DNA of 57,266 nucleotides from Bacteroides rodentium JCM 16496. Lineage in GTDB: Bacteria > Bacteroidota > Bacteroidia > Bacteroidales > Bacteroidaceae. How positions within the stretch are numbered: position 1 is the stretch's first letter; each line of letters starts with the position of its first letter. The notes under the pieces were generated by a model, which was not told where the DNA came from, made no database searches, and saw only the letters and a program-made list of their open reading frames with translations. Below, piece after piece: positions 20,679 through 29,609 of the stretch. A program made the translations under genes and the position numbers. Where the stretch lies: NCBI RefSeq assembly GCF_000614125.1, contig NZ_BAKJ01000033.1, positions 1-57,266 on the forward strand, written 5' to 3'.

Positions 20679-21998
20679 ATGATTACAGACGACAATAAGA
20701 AATTGGCACAATGGGCTATGGAATATGCCTTGAAGAACGGTTGCCAGGCAGCCAAACTGGTGCTATATACAAATTCTAATTCTTCTTTTGAACTGCGTGA
20801 CGGCAAAATGGACCGTTTGCAGCAGTCTACGGAGAATGGCTTGGGATTGAATCTTTATGTGGACGGACGTTTCGGCTCTTTCTCCACCAACCGGCTGGAT
20901 AAGAAAGAATTGGAAACTCTTATCACGAACGGTATAGAGTCTACCCGCTATCTGGCGGTGGATGAGTCGCGTATGCTGGCCGACCCTGCGCGCTACTATA
21001 AAGGAGGCAAGCCCGACTTGCAGCTTTTTGACAAGAAACTCTATGAAGTCAATCCGGATGATAAAGTGGCGATTGCCCGTGCTGCCGCAGAAGAGGTGCT
21101 GGGCAAGGATGAGCGCATCATTTCGGTTGATTCTTCTTATAGTGATGGCGAGGGTTCTTCCTATCGCTTGATAAGCAACGGATTTGAAGGTGAGTCGAAG
21201 AGCACCTGGTTCTCTGTCTCAGCCAGTGTGTCCATTAAGGGAGAAGGCGAAGCTCGCCCTCAGGATTACTGGTACGACTCGGCTCTGTTCTATGATAAAT
21301 TGACGAAGACAGGAATCGGTACCAAGGCACTGGAACGCGTATTGCGCAAGTTGGGGCAGAAGAAGGCAAAGTCGGGCAAATATACAATGGTGGTTGACCC
21401 TATGAATGTGGGAAACCTGCTCAGCCCGATGCTTAGTGCATTGTACGGCAGTGCACTGCAACAAAAGAACTCCTTCCTGATGGATAAGCTGGATGCGAAA
21501 GTGGCTTCCGATCTCTTCACGTTGCGTGACGAGCCGCATGCTATCGGTGCAAACGGTTCGCGCTATTTCGATAATGAGGGTGTGGCTACCGAACCCCGCA
21601 CTGTCTTTGACAAAGGCGTGCTGAAAACTTATTTCATCGATACCTACAATGGTAAGAAGATGGATATAGCTCCTACTATCAGTACACCTTCACGTCTGAT
21701 TCTGACACCGGGCGATAAGGACTTGAACGGATTGGTTGCAGATATTAAACAAGGCATCTTGGTTACGGGCTTCAATGGCGGTAACAGCAATAGCAGTACC
21801 GGTGACTTCTCTTATGGTATAGAGGGCTTCCTTATTGAAGACGGCAAGCTGACACAGCCCGTCAACGAAATGAATGTGACGGGTAACATGGTTACTTTAT
21901 GGAATTCCTTGGTTGCTGTGGGCAATGACCCTCAACTGAACCGTTCATGGCAGATTCCTTCGTTGGTATTTGAGGGAGTCAACTTCAGCGGATTGTAA
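20679..21998 (+). CDS. PmbA/TldE-family protein, partner of the TldD-like subunit
   Basis: Second subunit of the TldD/TldE heterodimeric protease. It shares the fold of TldD but lacks the HExxxH zinc motif, as expected for TldE. Recognisable stretches are SFELRDGKMDRLQQSTENGLGL near the N-terminus and FSYGIEGFLIEDGKLTQPVNEMNVTGN near the C-terminus. I choose the ATG at 20679 (MITDDNKK); a GTG 51 bases earlier would add a tail translated from the period-7 repeat, which is unlikely to be real. It has no signal peptide, unlike its neighbour, so the two subunits appear to be addressed to different compartments. Confidence 0.85.
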   Translation: MITDDNKKLAQWAMEYALKNGCQAAKLVLYTNSNSSFELRDGKMDRLQQSTENGLGLNLYVDGRFGSFSTNRLDKKELETLITNGIESTRYLAVDESRMLADPARYYKGGKPDLQLFDKKLYEVNPDDKVAIARAAAEEVLGKDERIISVDSSYSDGEGSSYRLISNGFEGESKSTWFSVSASVSIKGEGEARPQDYWYDSALFYDKLTKTGIGTKALERVLRKLGQKKAKSGKYTMVVDPMNVGNLLSPMLSALYGSALQQKNSFLMDKLDAKVASDLFTLRDEPHAIGANGSRYFDNEGVATEPRTVFDKGVLKTYFIDTYNGKKMDIAPTISTPSRLILTPGDKDLNGLVADIKQGILVTGFNGGNSNSSTGDFSYGIEGFLIEDGKLTQPVNEMNVTGNMVTLWNSLVAVGNDPQLNRSWQIPSLVFEGVNFSGL

Positions 21999-22000
21999 TG

Positions 22001-23017
22001 CTAGTTCAACATCAGGCTCATATATGGGCTTGATGTTGCAAATATTTTTTCGGTGAGTTCACCGATTGTAAGTGCCAAGTGGCTGCCCGGCAGACGCTTG
22101 GCACTATTCATACATTTGCCATTGTTCAGGTAGTAGTAGCCGTTATTGGCACTGACCTGTTCATCGGTGAGATGAATGCTGAGTTCCTGTTCCGGATGGG
22201 CCGTAGCATAGAGTTGCAGCATGGTTTTGGCATTGATGATGCGTGCCATGCCCAAAAGTTGGCTTTCACCGGTAGCGGGAGGGGTGAGGAGCCGGATGGA
22301 CGGAAGATTCAGGCGTTGGCAGATATGTTGAAGCAGCAAGGTTTTTGTTGCGGGAGTATCCGACACGATTTCTCCAATGCGCCAGTTGTCTTTCCCTATC
22401 GGATAGGCAATGGCCAAAGCCACGATTTCCTCCCCATTGTTCAAAGTGCCAACGAAGCCCTGCCCCAGTTGTAAATCGGCAATGATAACCTGGAAATCCT
22501 CTTCCGTATGCTGAATGCAGCAAGGGCGCTCCCGCAATTTCCGGTCGAGATATTCATATCTTTTTTCAGTATATTCGGCAGACATTTCCAGAGTAAGGTC
22601 CGTATCGGCTACCGGTGTGCCTGAAGAGATAAAGGTCTCTTCGACATAGCGGAATACGGGCGCATAACCGCTGCGGACATAGTAGTCGAACAGCCACGGC
22701 TCTGCCGGTATCAGGGTGGATAAGGCGACATTATTGTGTAGCATCCGTGCAAAGGCTTGTGATAACAGCTCGTGCATTACGCCCCGGTTACGGTAATCAG
22801 GGTGTGTACAAGCGCCGGATATATAGGCCGTATGAATATCTTTTCCTTCGAACGTCATAGGATAAGGCAACATCTGTAGGGCGGCAATCACTTCTTCGCC
22901 GCTTTGGATGGCAATATTGATATCATTGTTGTAGCGGAGCCGAAAATACAGTTCAGTAAATTCGTCGCTATCATTGAAACAGAGCTTCCATAAATTTTTT
23001 ACCTTTTCCCGTATCAT
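22001..23017 (-). CDS. GNAT-family N-acetyltransferase
   Basis: Predicted acyl-CoA-dependent N-acetyltransferase. The acetyl-CoA loop is seen in ISGACTHPDYRNRGVMHELL (about residues 88-107), and the 338-residue size suggests a GNAT domain plus a C-terminal extension as in Eis-like proteins. The substrate is unknown. The first possible codon is TTG directly before ATG; I use the ATG at 23017. It lies 43 bases after a DUF2156 gene on the same strand, so the two may act together. Confidence 0.75.
   Translation of the reverse strand: MIREKVKNLWKLCFNDSDEFTELYFRLRYNNDINIAIQSGEEVIAALQMLPYPMTFEGKDIHTAYISGACTHPDYRNRGVMHELLSQAFARMLHNNVALSTLIPAEPWLFDYYVRSGYAPVFRYVEETFISSGTPVADTDLTLEMSAEYTEKRYEYLDRKLRERPCCIQHTEEDFQVIIADLQLGQGFVGTLNNGEEIVALAIAYPIGKDNWRIGEIVSDTPATKTLLLQHICQRLNLPSIRLLTPPATGESQLLGMARIINAKTMLQLYATAHPEQELSIHLTDEQVSANNGYYYLNNGKCMNSAKRLPGSHLALTIGELTEKIFATSSPYMSLMLN
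22007..22050 (+). terminator. Rho-independent terminator lying inside the convergent gene
   Basis: A 15-pair stem (22007-22021 with 22024-22038, two G-T pairs) with a 2-base loop, followed by ATATTTTTT. It would end the TldD/PmbA transcript, yet it lies within the last codons of the convergent acetyltransferase gene. Confidence 0.75.
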
Positions 23018-23052
23018 CAATCCCTTATCCTTTTAATCCCTAATCCCTAATC
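23018..23052. repeat. Period-7 tandem repeat upstream of the GNAT gene
   Basis: On the coding strand the spacer reads GATTAGGGATTAGGGATT with further degenerate copies up to the ATG. It joins the DUF2156 gene to the GNAT gene. Confidence 0.65.
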
Positions 23053-23059
23053 TTTACTC

Positions 23060-23973
23060 TCACCACTTGATGGCTTCTACCGGTTCCGACTTCAGGCATG
23101 CCACGTATTTTTCCAGAATAATGGCAGGCTGGTACGAAAGTTTGGCCTTGCGCAATCCTTCAATACCCAAATCCTCTTCACGGTTGAGGTAGACATATTG
23201 TTCGGGGATATGGTTGGCAAATTCATAGTTAATCATTGCGTACGCTCCGTCTATGCTGGTATCGGCCTTTTCCACATGTACCCCGAAGGTATCTTGGTTG
23301 ATGGGCATGCCGAAAGTGAAGGCGGCAATTTTGCCGTCTACATGCAGGATACCTCCGGTCAATCCCAGCTCTTCAAAATTGTGGAGGGCGTAGACCAGTG
23401 CGCGACGTTCGTTGCCCGTTCCTTCATGCTGGTCGCAGTTGTTGGCCTTACACCATTCAGCTTCCAGGTCCAGACATTCCTGGATACGGTCGGGAGTGAT
23501 GGGAGTATATTCGTAATTATAAGTGCGTTTGAATTTGTTGACATGATTCCGTTTGGCCTGGAATTTCTTTCCGGCAAGCGTGGCGAGGTCTGTACGCAGA
23601 TAGAGGTAATCGGCATAGTCGCGGTCTGCTGTGAACTGGAATTTTCCGGGCATGAAGGCTTCCAGTTCCGAGCACATGCCCGAGCATATCCCCAGCAGGC
23701 AGAAAGGTTCCCCTTCCCGGTGTGCGTCTTCGACCAGTGCGTCCAGTACTTTTGTCAAATCTCCGTTGCCTATCGGCATCATGTACACCAGTTCATTGTT
23801 TGCCCAGAATTTCAATAGGAGGAAGCCGTCCATGATGGCAAACTTCGTGTTGTATAGAAAGCGCAACTGCACAGGTTGGAGAATGAGAGGTCACAATTCC
23901 GCTGCGGACTGTTCTGTGTATAGGAGGTAATAAGTTCTTTGTCTTGCAACTCGATATCTTTAAATGGAATCAT
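23060..23973 (-). CDS. DUF2156 (phosphatidylglycerol lysyltransferase-like) protein, frameshifted
   Basis: Homologous to the C-terminal soluble domain of LPG synthases, which move an aminoacyl group from tRNA onto lipids; here it is free-standing with no membrane segments. KRNHVNKFKRTYNYEYTPIT and GKIAAFTFGMPINQDTFGVHVEKAD are characteristic. The frame breaks near 23864; one added base joins an upstream segment MIPFKDIELQDKELIT to LCSWRFLYNTKFA and gives about 304 residues, the full family length. The actual reaction in Bacteroides is unknown. Confidence 0.8.
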
Positions 23974-24026
23974 ACGTTGTTGTTTAATTGGTTATGATTA
24001 TAGATAACAAAAATAGGAAGGTTTTG

Positions 24027-24722
24027 TTAGAGTAGCCCTAATAATCTCAGGATGGTTGGGGTCAACAATGCAGTGAAGATACCGTTCAGGGTCAGGCCGA
24101 GGCTGGCGAATGCACCGTATTTGCAGCTGATGTCCATGGCTGTGGAAGTTCCTACCGCGTGTGCGGCGGCTCCCAAGGAAAGGCCTTGTGCCATAGGACT
24201 GCCGATGTGGGTCAGTTTCATGGTCTTGAAGCCCAGTATTCCTCCCAGCAAGCCTACACAGACCACTACGGCGGCGGTAAGTGAGGGAATGCCGCCCAGC
24301 GATTTGGTTACTTCCATGGCTATCGGTGTAGTGACCGACTTGGGAGCCAGGGAGTAGATAATCTCGTCGGAAGCCCCCATCAGTTTAGCTATCAGTACGA
24401 CAGAGATAACTCCCACAATGCAGCCGGCAAGCTGTGACAGCATGATGGGGAACAGCTGTTTCTTAATCGTTTCCAATTGGAGGTACAGGGGTACTCCTAG
24501 GGCCACAACAGCGGGTTTCAGCCAGAATTCTATCAGATGTCCCCCTTCATTGTAGGTTTCATAACTGATATGTGTCATCTTCAGGAAGACAATGAGGATG
24601 GCAATTGTCAGCAGGATAGGGTTCAGCAGCATGATGCCGGTCTTCTTTTGCAGGAGTTTGGCAAGAAAGAAGATGCCGAAGGTGATGGTAAGTAGGAAAA
24701 ATTCGTTTTCTAAGAAGTTCAT
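24027..24722 (-). CDS. lrgB: LrgB-family membrane protein
   Basis: Integral membrane protein with about seven hydrophobic segments and the LrgB signature region APKSVTTPIAMEVTKSLGGIPSLTA and LGAAAHAVGTSTAM. LrgA/LrgB-type pairs act in murein hydrolase control in staphylococci and as a pyruvate transporter in Bacillus (PftAB). The gene overlaps lrgA by four bases (ATGA), so the two products are made together. It is divergent from pta-ackA, which fits a link to pyruvate and acetate flux. Confidence 0.9.
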   Translation of the reverse strand: MNFLENEFFLLTITFGIFFLAKLLQKKTGIMLLNPILLTIAILIVFLKMTHISYETYNEGGHLIEFWLKPAVVALGVPLYLQLETIKKQLFPIMLSQLAGCIVGVISVVLIAKLMGASDEIIYSLAPKSVTTPIAMEVTKSLGGIPSLTAAVVVCVGLLGGILGFKTMKLTHIGSPMAQGLSLGAAAHAVGTSTAMDISCKYGAFASLGLTLNGIFTALLTPTILRLLGLL

Positions 24723-25057
24723 TTGATTTTACGTGTTAGTTGGTGAACCCATCCGGTGACTACAATCACCAGCAGGGTGCTGATTACGGAAGCGGTCACT
24801 ATCGGCCAGAATTCGGCGGCGATGATGTCGAAATAGAGCATGAGAGCTACACCGGGCGGTACGAAGAAGAAGCCCAGGTTGGCAACCAGAAAGTCGGACA
24901 TGCCCTGCACCCAGTGCAGTTTAATCCAACTCAATTTCAAGAATAGGGTGAGCAACAGCATACCGATGATGCTGGAAGGTAACTTGATACCCGTAAAGAA
25001 AACAATCAGTTCACCCAAAGCTAAGCATCCGAAAAGGATGGCGCATTGACGAATCAT
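24719..25057 (-). CDS. lrgA: LrgA/CidA-family holin-like membrane protein
   Basis: 112-residue membrane protein with four hydrophobic segments. FTGIKLPSSIIGMLLL and ANLGFFFVPPGVALMLYFDII are typical of LrgA/CidA. It is translated together with LrgB and would form one complex. The promoter box TACCTTTG lies about 42 bases upstream on the minus strand. Confidence 0.9.
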   Translation of the reverse strand: MIRQCAILFGCLALGELIVFFTGIKLPSSIIGMLLLTLFLKLSWIKLHWVQGMSDFLVANLGFFFVPPGVALMLYFDIIAAEFWPIVTASVISTLLVIVVTGWVHQLTRKIK

Positions 25058-25382
25058 ACTATTATTATAATACCTATTGTTACACGTTGAAAACGCTGCA
25101 AAGGTAGGTATTCTATGTATTGCTTGTTATCGTTGTATCCTGATTTTTTTCATATCGTTTGTAGAGTCGGGTGAGTTGTCCCTGCCGGACGGGTAATTGT
25201 TTGTTGCAGAGGGGTACGTGTGCGCACACACGAATATCAGGAATACCTAATGTTAAATATTATAATAATTATGGTCTGAACGGTAAAAAGACCGATGTTT
25301 GCAATGTAGATATTGCAAAATTGTGTACTTTTGCGGCGTGAATAACACATACTGCCGATTCTTAATAGACAATTAAAATATC
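25058..25382. promoter_or_regulatory. Divergent control region of lrgAB and pta-ackA
   Basis: This 325-base spacer holds no gene I can support. It carries a minus-strand TACCTTTG at 25099-25106 for lrgAB and a plus-strand TACTTTTG at 25326-25333, 50 bases before pta. Between them is a perfect 12-base palindrome GTGTGCGCACAC at 25218-25229, a candidate operator. A short stem CGGT/ACCG lies near 25281-25294. Confidence 0.55.
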
Positions 25383-26402
25383 ATGCAAAGATTAATTAAC
25401 GAAATTGTTGAGCGTGCCAAAGCAAACCGCCAACGAATTGTTCTTCCCGAGGGTACGGAAGAGCGTACACTGAAAGCTGCCAATCAAATCCTGACTGACG
25501 GAGTAGCCGACTTGATTATTCTTGGAAAACCTGCCGAGATAGAGGCTTGTGCCAAAGAGTGGGGGCTGGGAAATATAAACAAGGCTACCATTATCGACCC
25601 GGAAGACCATCCTAAGAAAGAAGAATATGCCCAGCTGCTTTGCGAGCTCCGCAAAAAGAAAGGCATGACCATCGAAGAGGCTCGCAAGCTGGTTGTCGAT
25701 CCGCTTTATCTGGGCTGCCTGATTATAAAGAATGGCGATGCTGACGGCCAGTTGGCAGGTGCACGCAACACTACGGGTAATGTACTCCGCCCTGCTTTGC
25801 AGATTATCAAGACTTCCCCGGGCATCACTTGCGTTTCGGGTGCCATGCTGCTGCTGACACATGCTCCTGAATATGGAAAGAACGGTATCCTGGTGATGGG
25901 TGACGTGGCTGTGACTCCGGTGCCCGATGCTTCGCAGTTGGCACAGATTGCCGTATGTACGGCACGTACAGCCCAGGCAGTTGCCGGCCTTGACCCGAAA
26001 GTGGCATTGCTGAGCTTTTCTACCAAGGGCTCTGCCAAGCACGAAGTGGTGGATAAAGTGGTCGAGGCATTGAAGATTGCCAAGGAGATAGCTCCCGACA
26101 TCGCCATCGACGGTGAGTTGCAGGCCGATGCAGCTTTGGTGCCGGAAGTAGGTGCAAGCAAGGCTCCGGGTTCTTCTATCGCCGGACATGCCAACGTACT
26201 GGTTGTCCCCAGTCTCGAAGTGGGCAACATCTCCTACAAACTGGTGCAACGTCTGGGACATGCCGATGCAGTAGGACCTATCCTGCAAGGTATCGCCCGT
26301 CCGGTGAACGACCTTTCACGCGGTTGCTCCATCGAGGATGTGTACCGCATGATCGCCATCACTGCCAACCAGGCCATTGCTGCCAAAAAGAATGCCGAAT
26401 AA
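25383..26402 (+). CDS. pta: Phosphate acetyltransferase
   Basis: Interconverts acetyl-CoA and acetyl phosphate, feeding ackA just downstream (21 bases). The 339-residue protein is the short form with only the PTA/PTB catalytic domain (PTGTEERTLKAA-like start, GNVLRPALQIIKTSPG, SFSTKGSAKH, DGELQADAALVPEVGASKAPGS). Together with AckA it makes acetate and ATP, a main end product of Bacteroides fermentation. Confidence 0.97.
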   Translation: MQRLINEIVERAKANRQRIVLPEGTEERTLKAANQILTDGVADLIILGKPAEIEACAKEWGLGNINKATIIDPEDHPKKEEYAQLLCELRKKKGMTIEEARKLVVDPLYLGCLIIKNGDADGQLAGARNTTGNVLRPALQIIKTSPGITCVSGAMLLLTHAPEYGKNGILVMGDVAVTPVPDASQLAQIAVCTARTAQAVAGLDPKVALLSFSTKGSAKHEVVDKVVEALKIAKEIAPDIAIDGELQADAALVPEVGASKAPGSSIAGHANVLVVPSLEVGNISYKLVQRLGHADAVGPILQGIARPVNDLSRGCSIEDVYRMIAITANQAIAAKKNAE

Positions 26403-26423
26403 CTTTTAAATCTGATATATAGT

Positions 26424-27618
26424 ATGAAAATCTTAGTATTGAACTGCGGTAGCTCGTCCATCAAATACAAATTGTTTGATATGGACCGGAAAGAAGTTAT
26501 CGCCCAGGGTGGTATCGAAAAAATAGGTTTGAAGGACTCTTTCCTGAAGTTCACCTTGCCCAGTGGCGAGAAGAAAGTTCTTGAGAAGGACATTCCAGAG
26601 CATACCGTAGGTGTGGAATTTATCCTGAACACCTTGACAAGCCCTGAATATGGAGCCATCAAGTCTTTGGACGAAATCAATGCCGTAGGTCACCGTATGG
26701 TGCATGGAGCGAAAAGTTCAGCGAGTCTGTACGGCTGACGCCGGAAGTGCTTGCCGCCTTCACTGCCTGCAACGACCTGGCTCCGCTCCACAATCCTGCC
26801 AACTTGAAGGGTGTAAATGCAATCTCTGCCATTCTGCCTGATGTTCCGCAGATTGGTGTGTTCGATACGGCTTTCCACCAGACCATGCCGAAGCACGCTT
26901 ATATGTATGCCGTGCCTTACGAACTGTATGAGAAGTACGGCGTACGCCGTTACGGTTTCCACGGAACCTCACACCGCTATGTATCACAGCGCGTCTGCGA
27001 GTTCCTGGGTGTAGAGCCGGAAGGAAAGAAAATCATCACTTGCCACATCGGAAACGGCGGTTCCATTACTGCCATCAAGGACGGCAAGTGTGTAGACACC
27101 AGCATGGGCTTGACCCCGCTGGAAGGTCTGATGATGGGTACCCGTAGTGGTGATATCGATGCCGGTGCCGTTTCTTTCATCATGGAGAAAGAGGGTCTGG
27201 ATGCCAACGGCATCTCCAACCTGCTGAACAAGAAGAGCGGTGTGCTGGGTATCTTCGGTGAATCCAGTGACATGCGCGACCTGGAAAATGCCGTAGCTGC
27301 CGGCAATCCGAAGGCTGTCCTGGCTGAAGAAATGTACTTCTACCGTATCAAGAAATATATCGGTGCCTATGCCGCTGCTTTGGGGGGTGTGGATATCGTT
27401 GTATTTACCGGTGGTGTTGGCGAAAATCAGGCAAGTGCCCGCTGGGGTGCATGCGAAGGCCTGGAATTCATGGGCATAAAGCTGGATGCGAGAAGAACAA
27501 AGTACGCGGTGAAGAAATGGTAATCTCTGCCGAAGATTCTCAGGTGAAAGTGGTGGTAATCCCTACTGACGAGGAACTGATGATTGCTTCGGACACGATG
27601 GATATTCTGAAGAAGTAA
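26424..27618 (+). CDS. ackA: Acetate kinase, frameshifted twice
   Basis: Transfers phosphate from acetyl phosphate to ADP. NCGSSSIKY at residues 6-14, FDTAFHQTMP, YGFHGTSH, GNGGSI and FTGGVGEN appear in the family order. The frame is lost near 26709 and near 27490. One G added at each site restores HGGEKFSESVRL and LDAEKNKVRGEEMVIS and gives about 398 residues, the usual length. Such a central enzyme is unlikely to be broken, so both are probably sequence errors. Confidence 0.93.
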
Positions 27619-27666
27619 TATCATTGCAATATCTCCCGGTTCCGGCTTCCCGGAGTCCGGATGTGG

Positions 27667-27707
27667 TTTCGCCCCTGCAAGTATGTAATGTATTTGTAGG
27701 GGCGAAA
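27667..27707 (+). terminator. Hairpin after ackA
   Basis: A 14-pair stem, TTTCGCCCCTGCAA (27667-27680) with TTGTAGGGGCGAAA (27694-27707), one G-T pair, 13-base loop, then TGTTTTCC. It is the likely end of the pta-ackA transcript. Confidence 0.7.
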
Positions 27708-27732
27708 TGTTTTCCGAATCCTTTAAAATACC

Positions 27733-27740
27733 TATCTTTG
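27733..27740 (+). promoter_or_regulatory. Promoter box (TATCTTTG) for the alkaline phosphatase
   Basis: Exact TAnnTTTG match 58 bases before the ATG at 27799. The upstream -33 element is not clear. Confidence 0.5.
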
Positions 27741-27798
27741 TTACTCGGTTAAAAATAATAAAGGCAATTTTTCGAATAACTTTAAATAAGAACTGCTT

Positions 27799-29199
27799 AT
27801 GAAACGATTAATGTATGTGTTGTTCTTTGTACTGCTGACCAGCGGCATGGCCTATGCCCAGCAGGCGAAGTACGTGTTTTATTTCATCGGTGATGGAATG
27901 GGTGTGAACCAGGTGAACGGTACGGAGATGTATCTGGCCGAACAAGAAGGGCGCATCGGTGTAAAGCCTTTGCTGTTCACTTCTTTCCCGGTTGCCAGCA
28001 TGGCGACAACCTTCTCTGCCACCAACTCTGTGACCGACTCTTCTGCTGCCGGAACAGCCCTGGCTACCGGTGCAAAGACCTACAACGGCGCCATCGGTAT
28101 GGACGATAACAAGAGTGTTCTCCAGAGTGTGGCCGAGAGAGCCAAAAAGTCCGGTAAGAAAGTCGGGGTAACTACCAGCGTCAGCGTAGACCATGCTACT
28201 CCCGCCGCATTCTATGCCCACCAGCCGAACCGTAGTATGTATTACGAGATAGCCCTCGACCTGCCGAAAGCCGGTTTCGACTTCTATGCAGGCGGCGGCT
28301 TCTTGAAACCGACTACCACTGCCGACAAGAAAGAGGCTCCGAGCATCTTCCCTATCTTTGAAGAAGCCGGCTATACCGTTGCAAGAGGCCTTGACGAATA
28401 CAAGTCGAAGTCTGCCCAGGCGGACAAGATGATTCTTATCCAGAAAGAGGGGGCTGCTCCTGATTGCCTTCCCTATGCCATCGACCGCCGGGAAGGTGAC
28501 CTGACACTGGCCGAAATTACCGAGAGCGCCATCTCTTTCCTGACCAAAGGCAGTAACAAGGGGTTCTTCCTGATGGTTGAGGGTGGAAAGATTGACTGGG
28601 CCTGCCACGGAAACGACCCTGCCACAGTCTTTGAGGAAGTGGTGGATATGGACAACGCCATCAAGGTGGCTTACGAGTTCTATAAGAAGCATCCCAAAGA
28701 AACGCTGATTGTGGTAACTGCCGACCATGAAACCGGCGGTCTGGGTCTGGGTACCGGTAAGTACGAGCTTCAACTGAAAGCCCTTGCCAAGCAGAAGCAG
28801 TCTCAGGATATCCTTTCACGTTCCATCACGGACTTACGCAAGATGCGCAAGGTTATCAACTGGCCGGAAATGAAGGAGTTCCTGGGCGAGAAGATGGGCT
28901 TCTGGAAAGAGGTTCCGGTGAGCTGGGAACAGGAAAAAATGTTGCGTGACGCTTTTGAAGAGTCGTTCGTGAAGAAACACGTTGTGTTTGAAGAAAGCCT
29001 GTATGCCAAAACTGAGCCTTTGGCTGTTGTCGCCAAGAAGGTGATGAGCCAGATTGCCATGGTAGGCTGGACCAGCGGTGGCCATACAGCCGGATATGTG
29101 CCGGTATTCGCAGTAGGTGCAGGCTCCAAGCTGTTCGTGGGTAAGATGGACAACACGGAAATCCCGAAACGCATAGCCAAGGCTGGCGGATACAAATAA
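27799..29199 (+). CDS. Secreted alkaline phosphatase (PhoA superfamily)
   Basis: Periplasmic phosphomonoesterase. A signal peptide ends at MAYA-QQ (residue 20). Metal ligands lie in GDGMG (31-35), the nucleophile is Ser81 in VTDSSAAGTA, and further metal ligands sit in TADHETGG and WTSGGHTAGYVP. The 466 residues fit the family. It has its own promoter and is followed by a 32-base inverted repeat; there is no phosphate-transport neighbour. Confidence 0.93.
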   Translation: MKRLMYVLFFVLLTSGMAYAQQAKYVFYFIGDGMGVNQVNGTEMYLAEQEGRIGVKPLLFTSFPVASMATTFSATNSVTDSSAAGTALATGAKTYNGAIGMDDNKSVLQSVAERAKKSGKKVGVTTSVSVDHATPAAFYAHQPNRSMYYEIALDLPKAGFDFYAGGGFLKPTTTADKKEAPSIFPIFEEAGYTVARGLDEYKSKSAQADKMILIQKEGAAPDCLPYAIDRREGDLTLAEITESAISFLTKGSNKGFFLMVEGGKIDWACHGNDPATVFEEVVDMDNAIKVAYEFYKKHPKETLIVVTADHETGGLGLGTGKYELQLKALAKQKQSQDILSRSITDLRKMRKVINWPEMKEFLGEKMGFWKEVPVSWEQEKMLRDAFEESFVKKHVVFEESLYAKTEPLAVVAKKVMSQIAMVGWTSGGHTAGYVPVFAVGAGSKLFVGKMDNTEIPKRIAKAGGYK

Positions 29200-29205
29200 T
29201 AAAAG

Positions 29206-29298
29206 GTCACCACAGATTACACGGATTCTCACAGATTGAAAGCTCTGATATCAAGTATAAGAGACTAATCTGTGAGAATCCGTGTAATCTGTGGTGAC
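29206..29298. repeat. Perfect 32-base inverted repeat of the nonamer family
   Basis: 29206-29237 and 29267-29298 are exact reverse complements with a 29-base loop. Each arm is a CTGTGGTGA-type element. It fills the space between the phosphatase gene and the convergent small gene and touches the latter's stop codon. As RNA it would form a very stable hairpin on both strands, so it may serve as a bidirectional terminator, although no T-run follows. Confidence 0.85.
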
Positions 29299-29510
29299 TA
29301 TTCCTTAAGGTCCTTCTTTATAATTTCATCCATCTCCCGGATACGTTTCTTCCGTTCCTTGGCGGATTTTACTTTCTGGTCCTTGTATCCGGTATCTGTC
29401 CGTTCGGAGACCTCTTCGCTCCATTCCTCGAATTCATCCGTTGCCGGACGTCCGTGCGGGTCTATGTTCTCTTCGGCAATCGGGTCGTTTCTGTAAATCA
29501 TATCATCCAT
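29298..29510 (-). CDS. Small charged protein of unknown function
   Basis: Seventy residues, no signal peptide or membrane segment. The first half is acidic (MDDMIYRNDPIAEENIDPHG, EEWSEEVSE) and the second half is mixed charged helix (KSAKERKKRIREMDEIIKKD). I do not recognise it. An ATG start, plausible codon use and a position at the end of the minus-strand run support a real gene. Confidence 0.6.
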   Translation of the reverse strand: MDDMIYRNDPIAEENIDPHGRPATDEFEEWSEEVSERTDTGYKDQKVKSAKERKKRIREMDEIIKKDLKE

Positions 29511-29609
29511 GACGCTAATGTTTTTAATGTTATGATGTTACTACAACCATGCCGGGAAAAAGTTCCGGTAACCTTCACTTTTTCGTAATCATTTATAAGA
29601 ATAAACGTT

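Noticed and set aside
29206..29298. Insertion-sequence ends
   Set aside because: The two arms enclose only 29 bases with no transposase and no clear target duplication.
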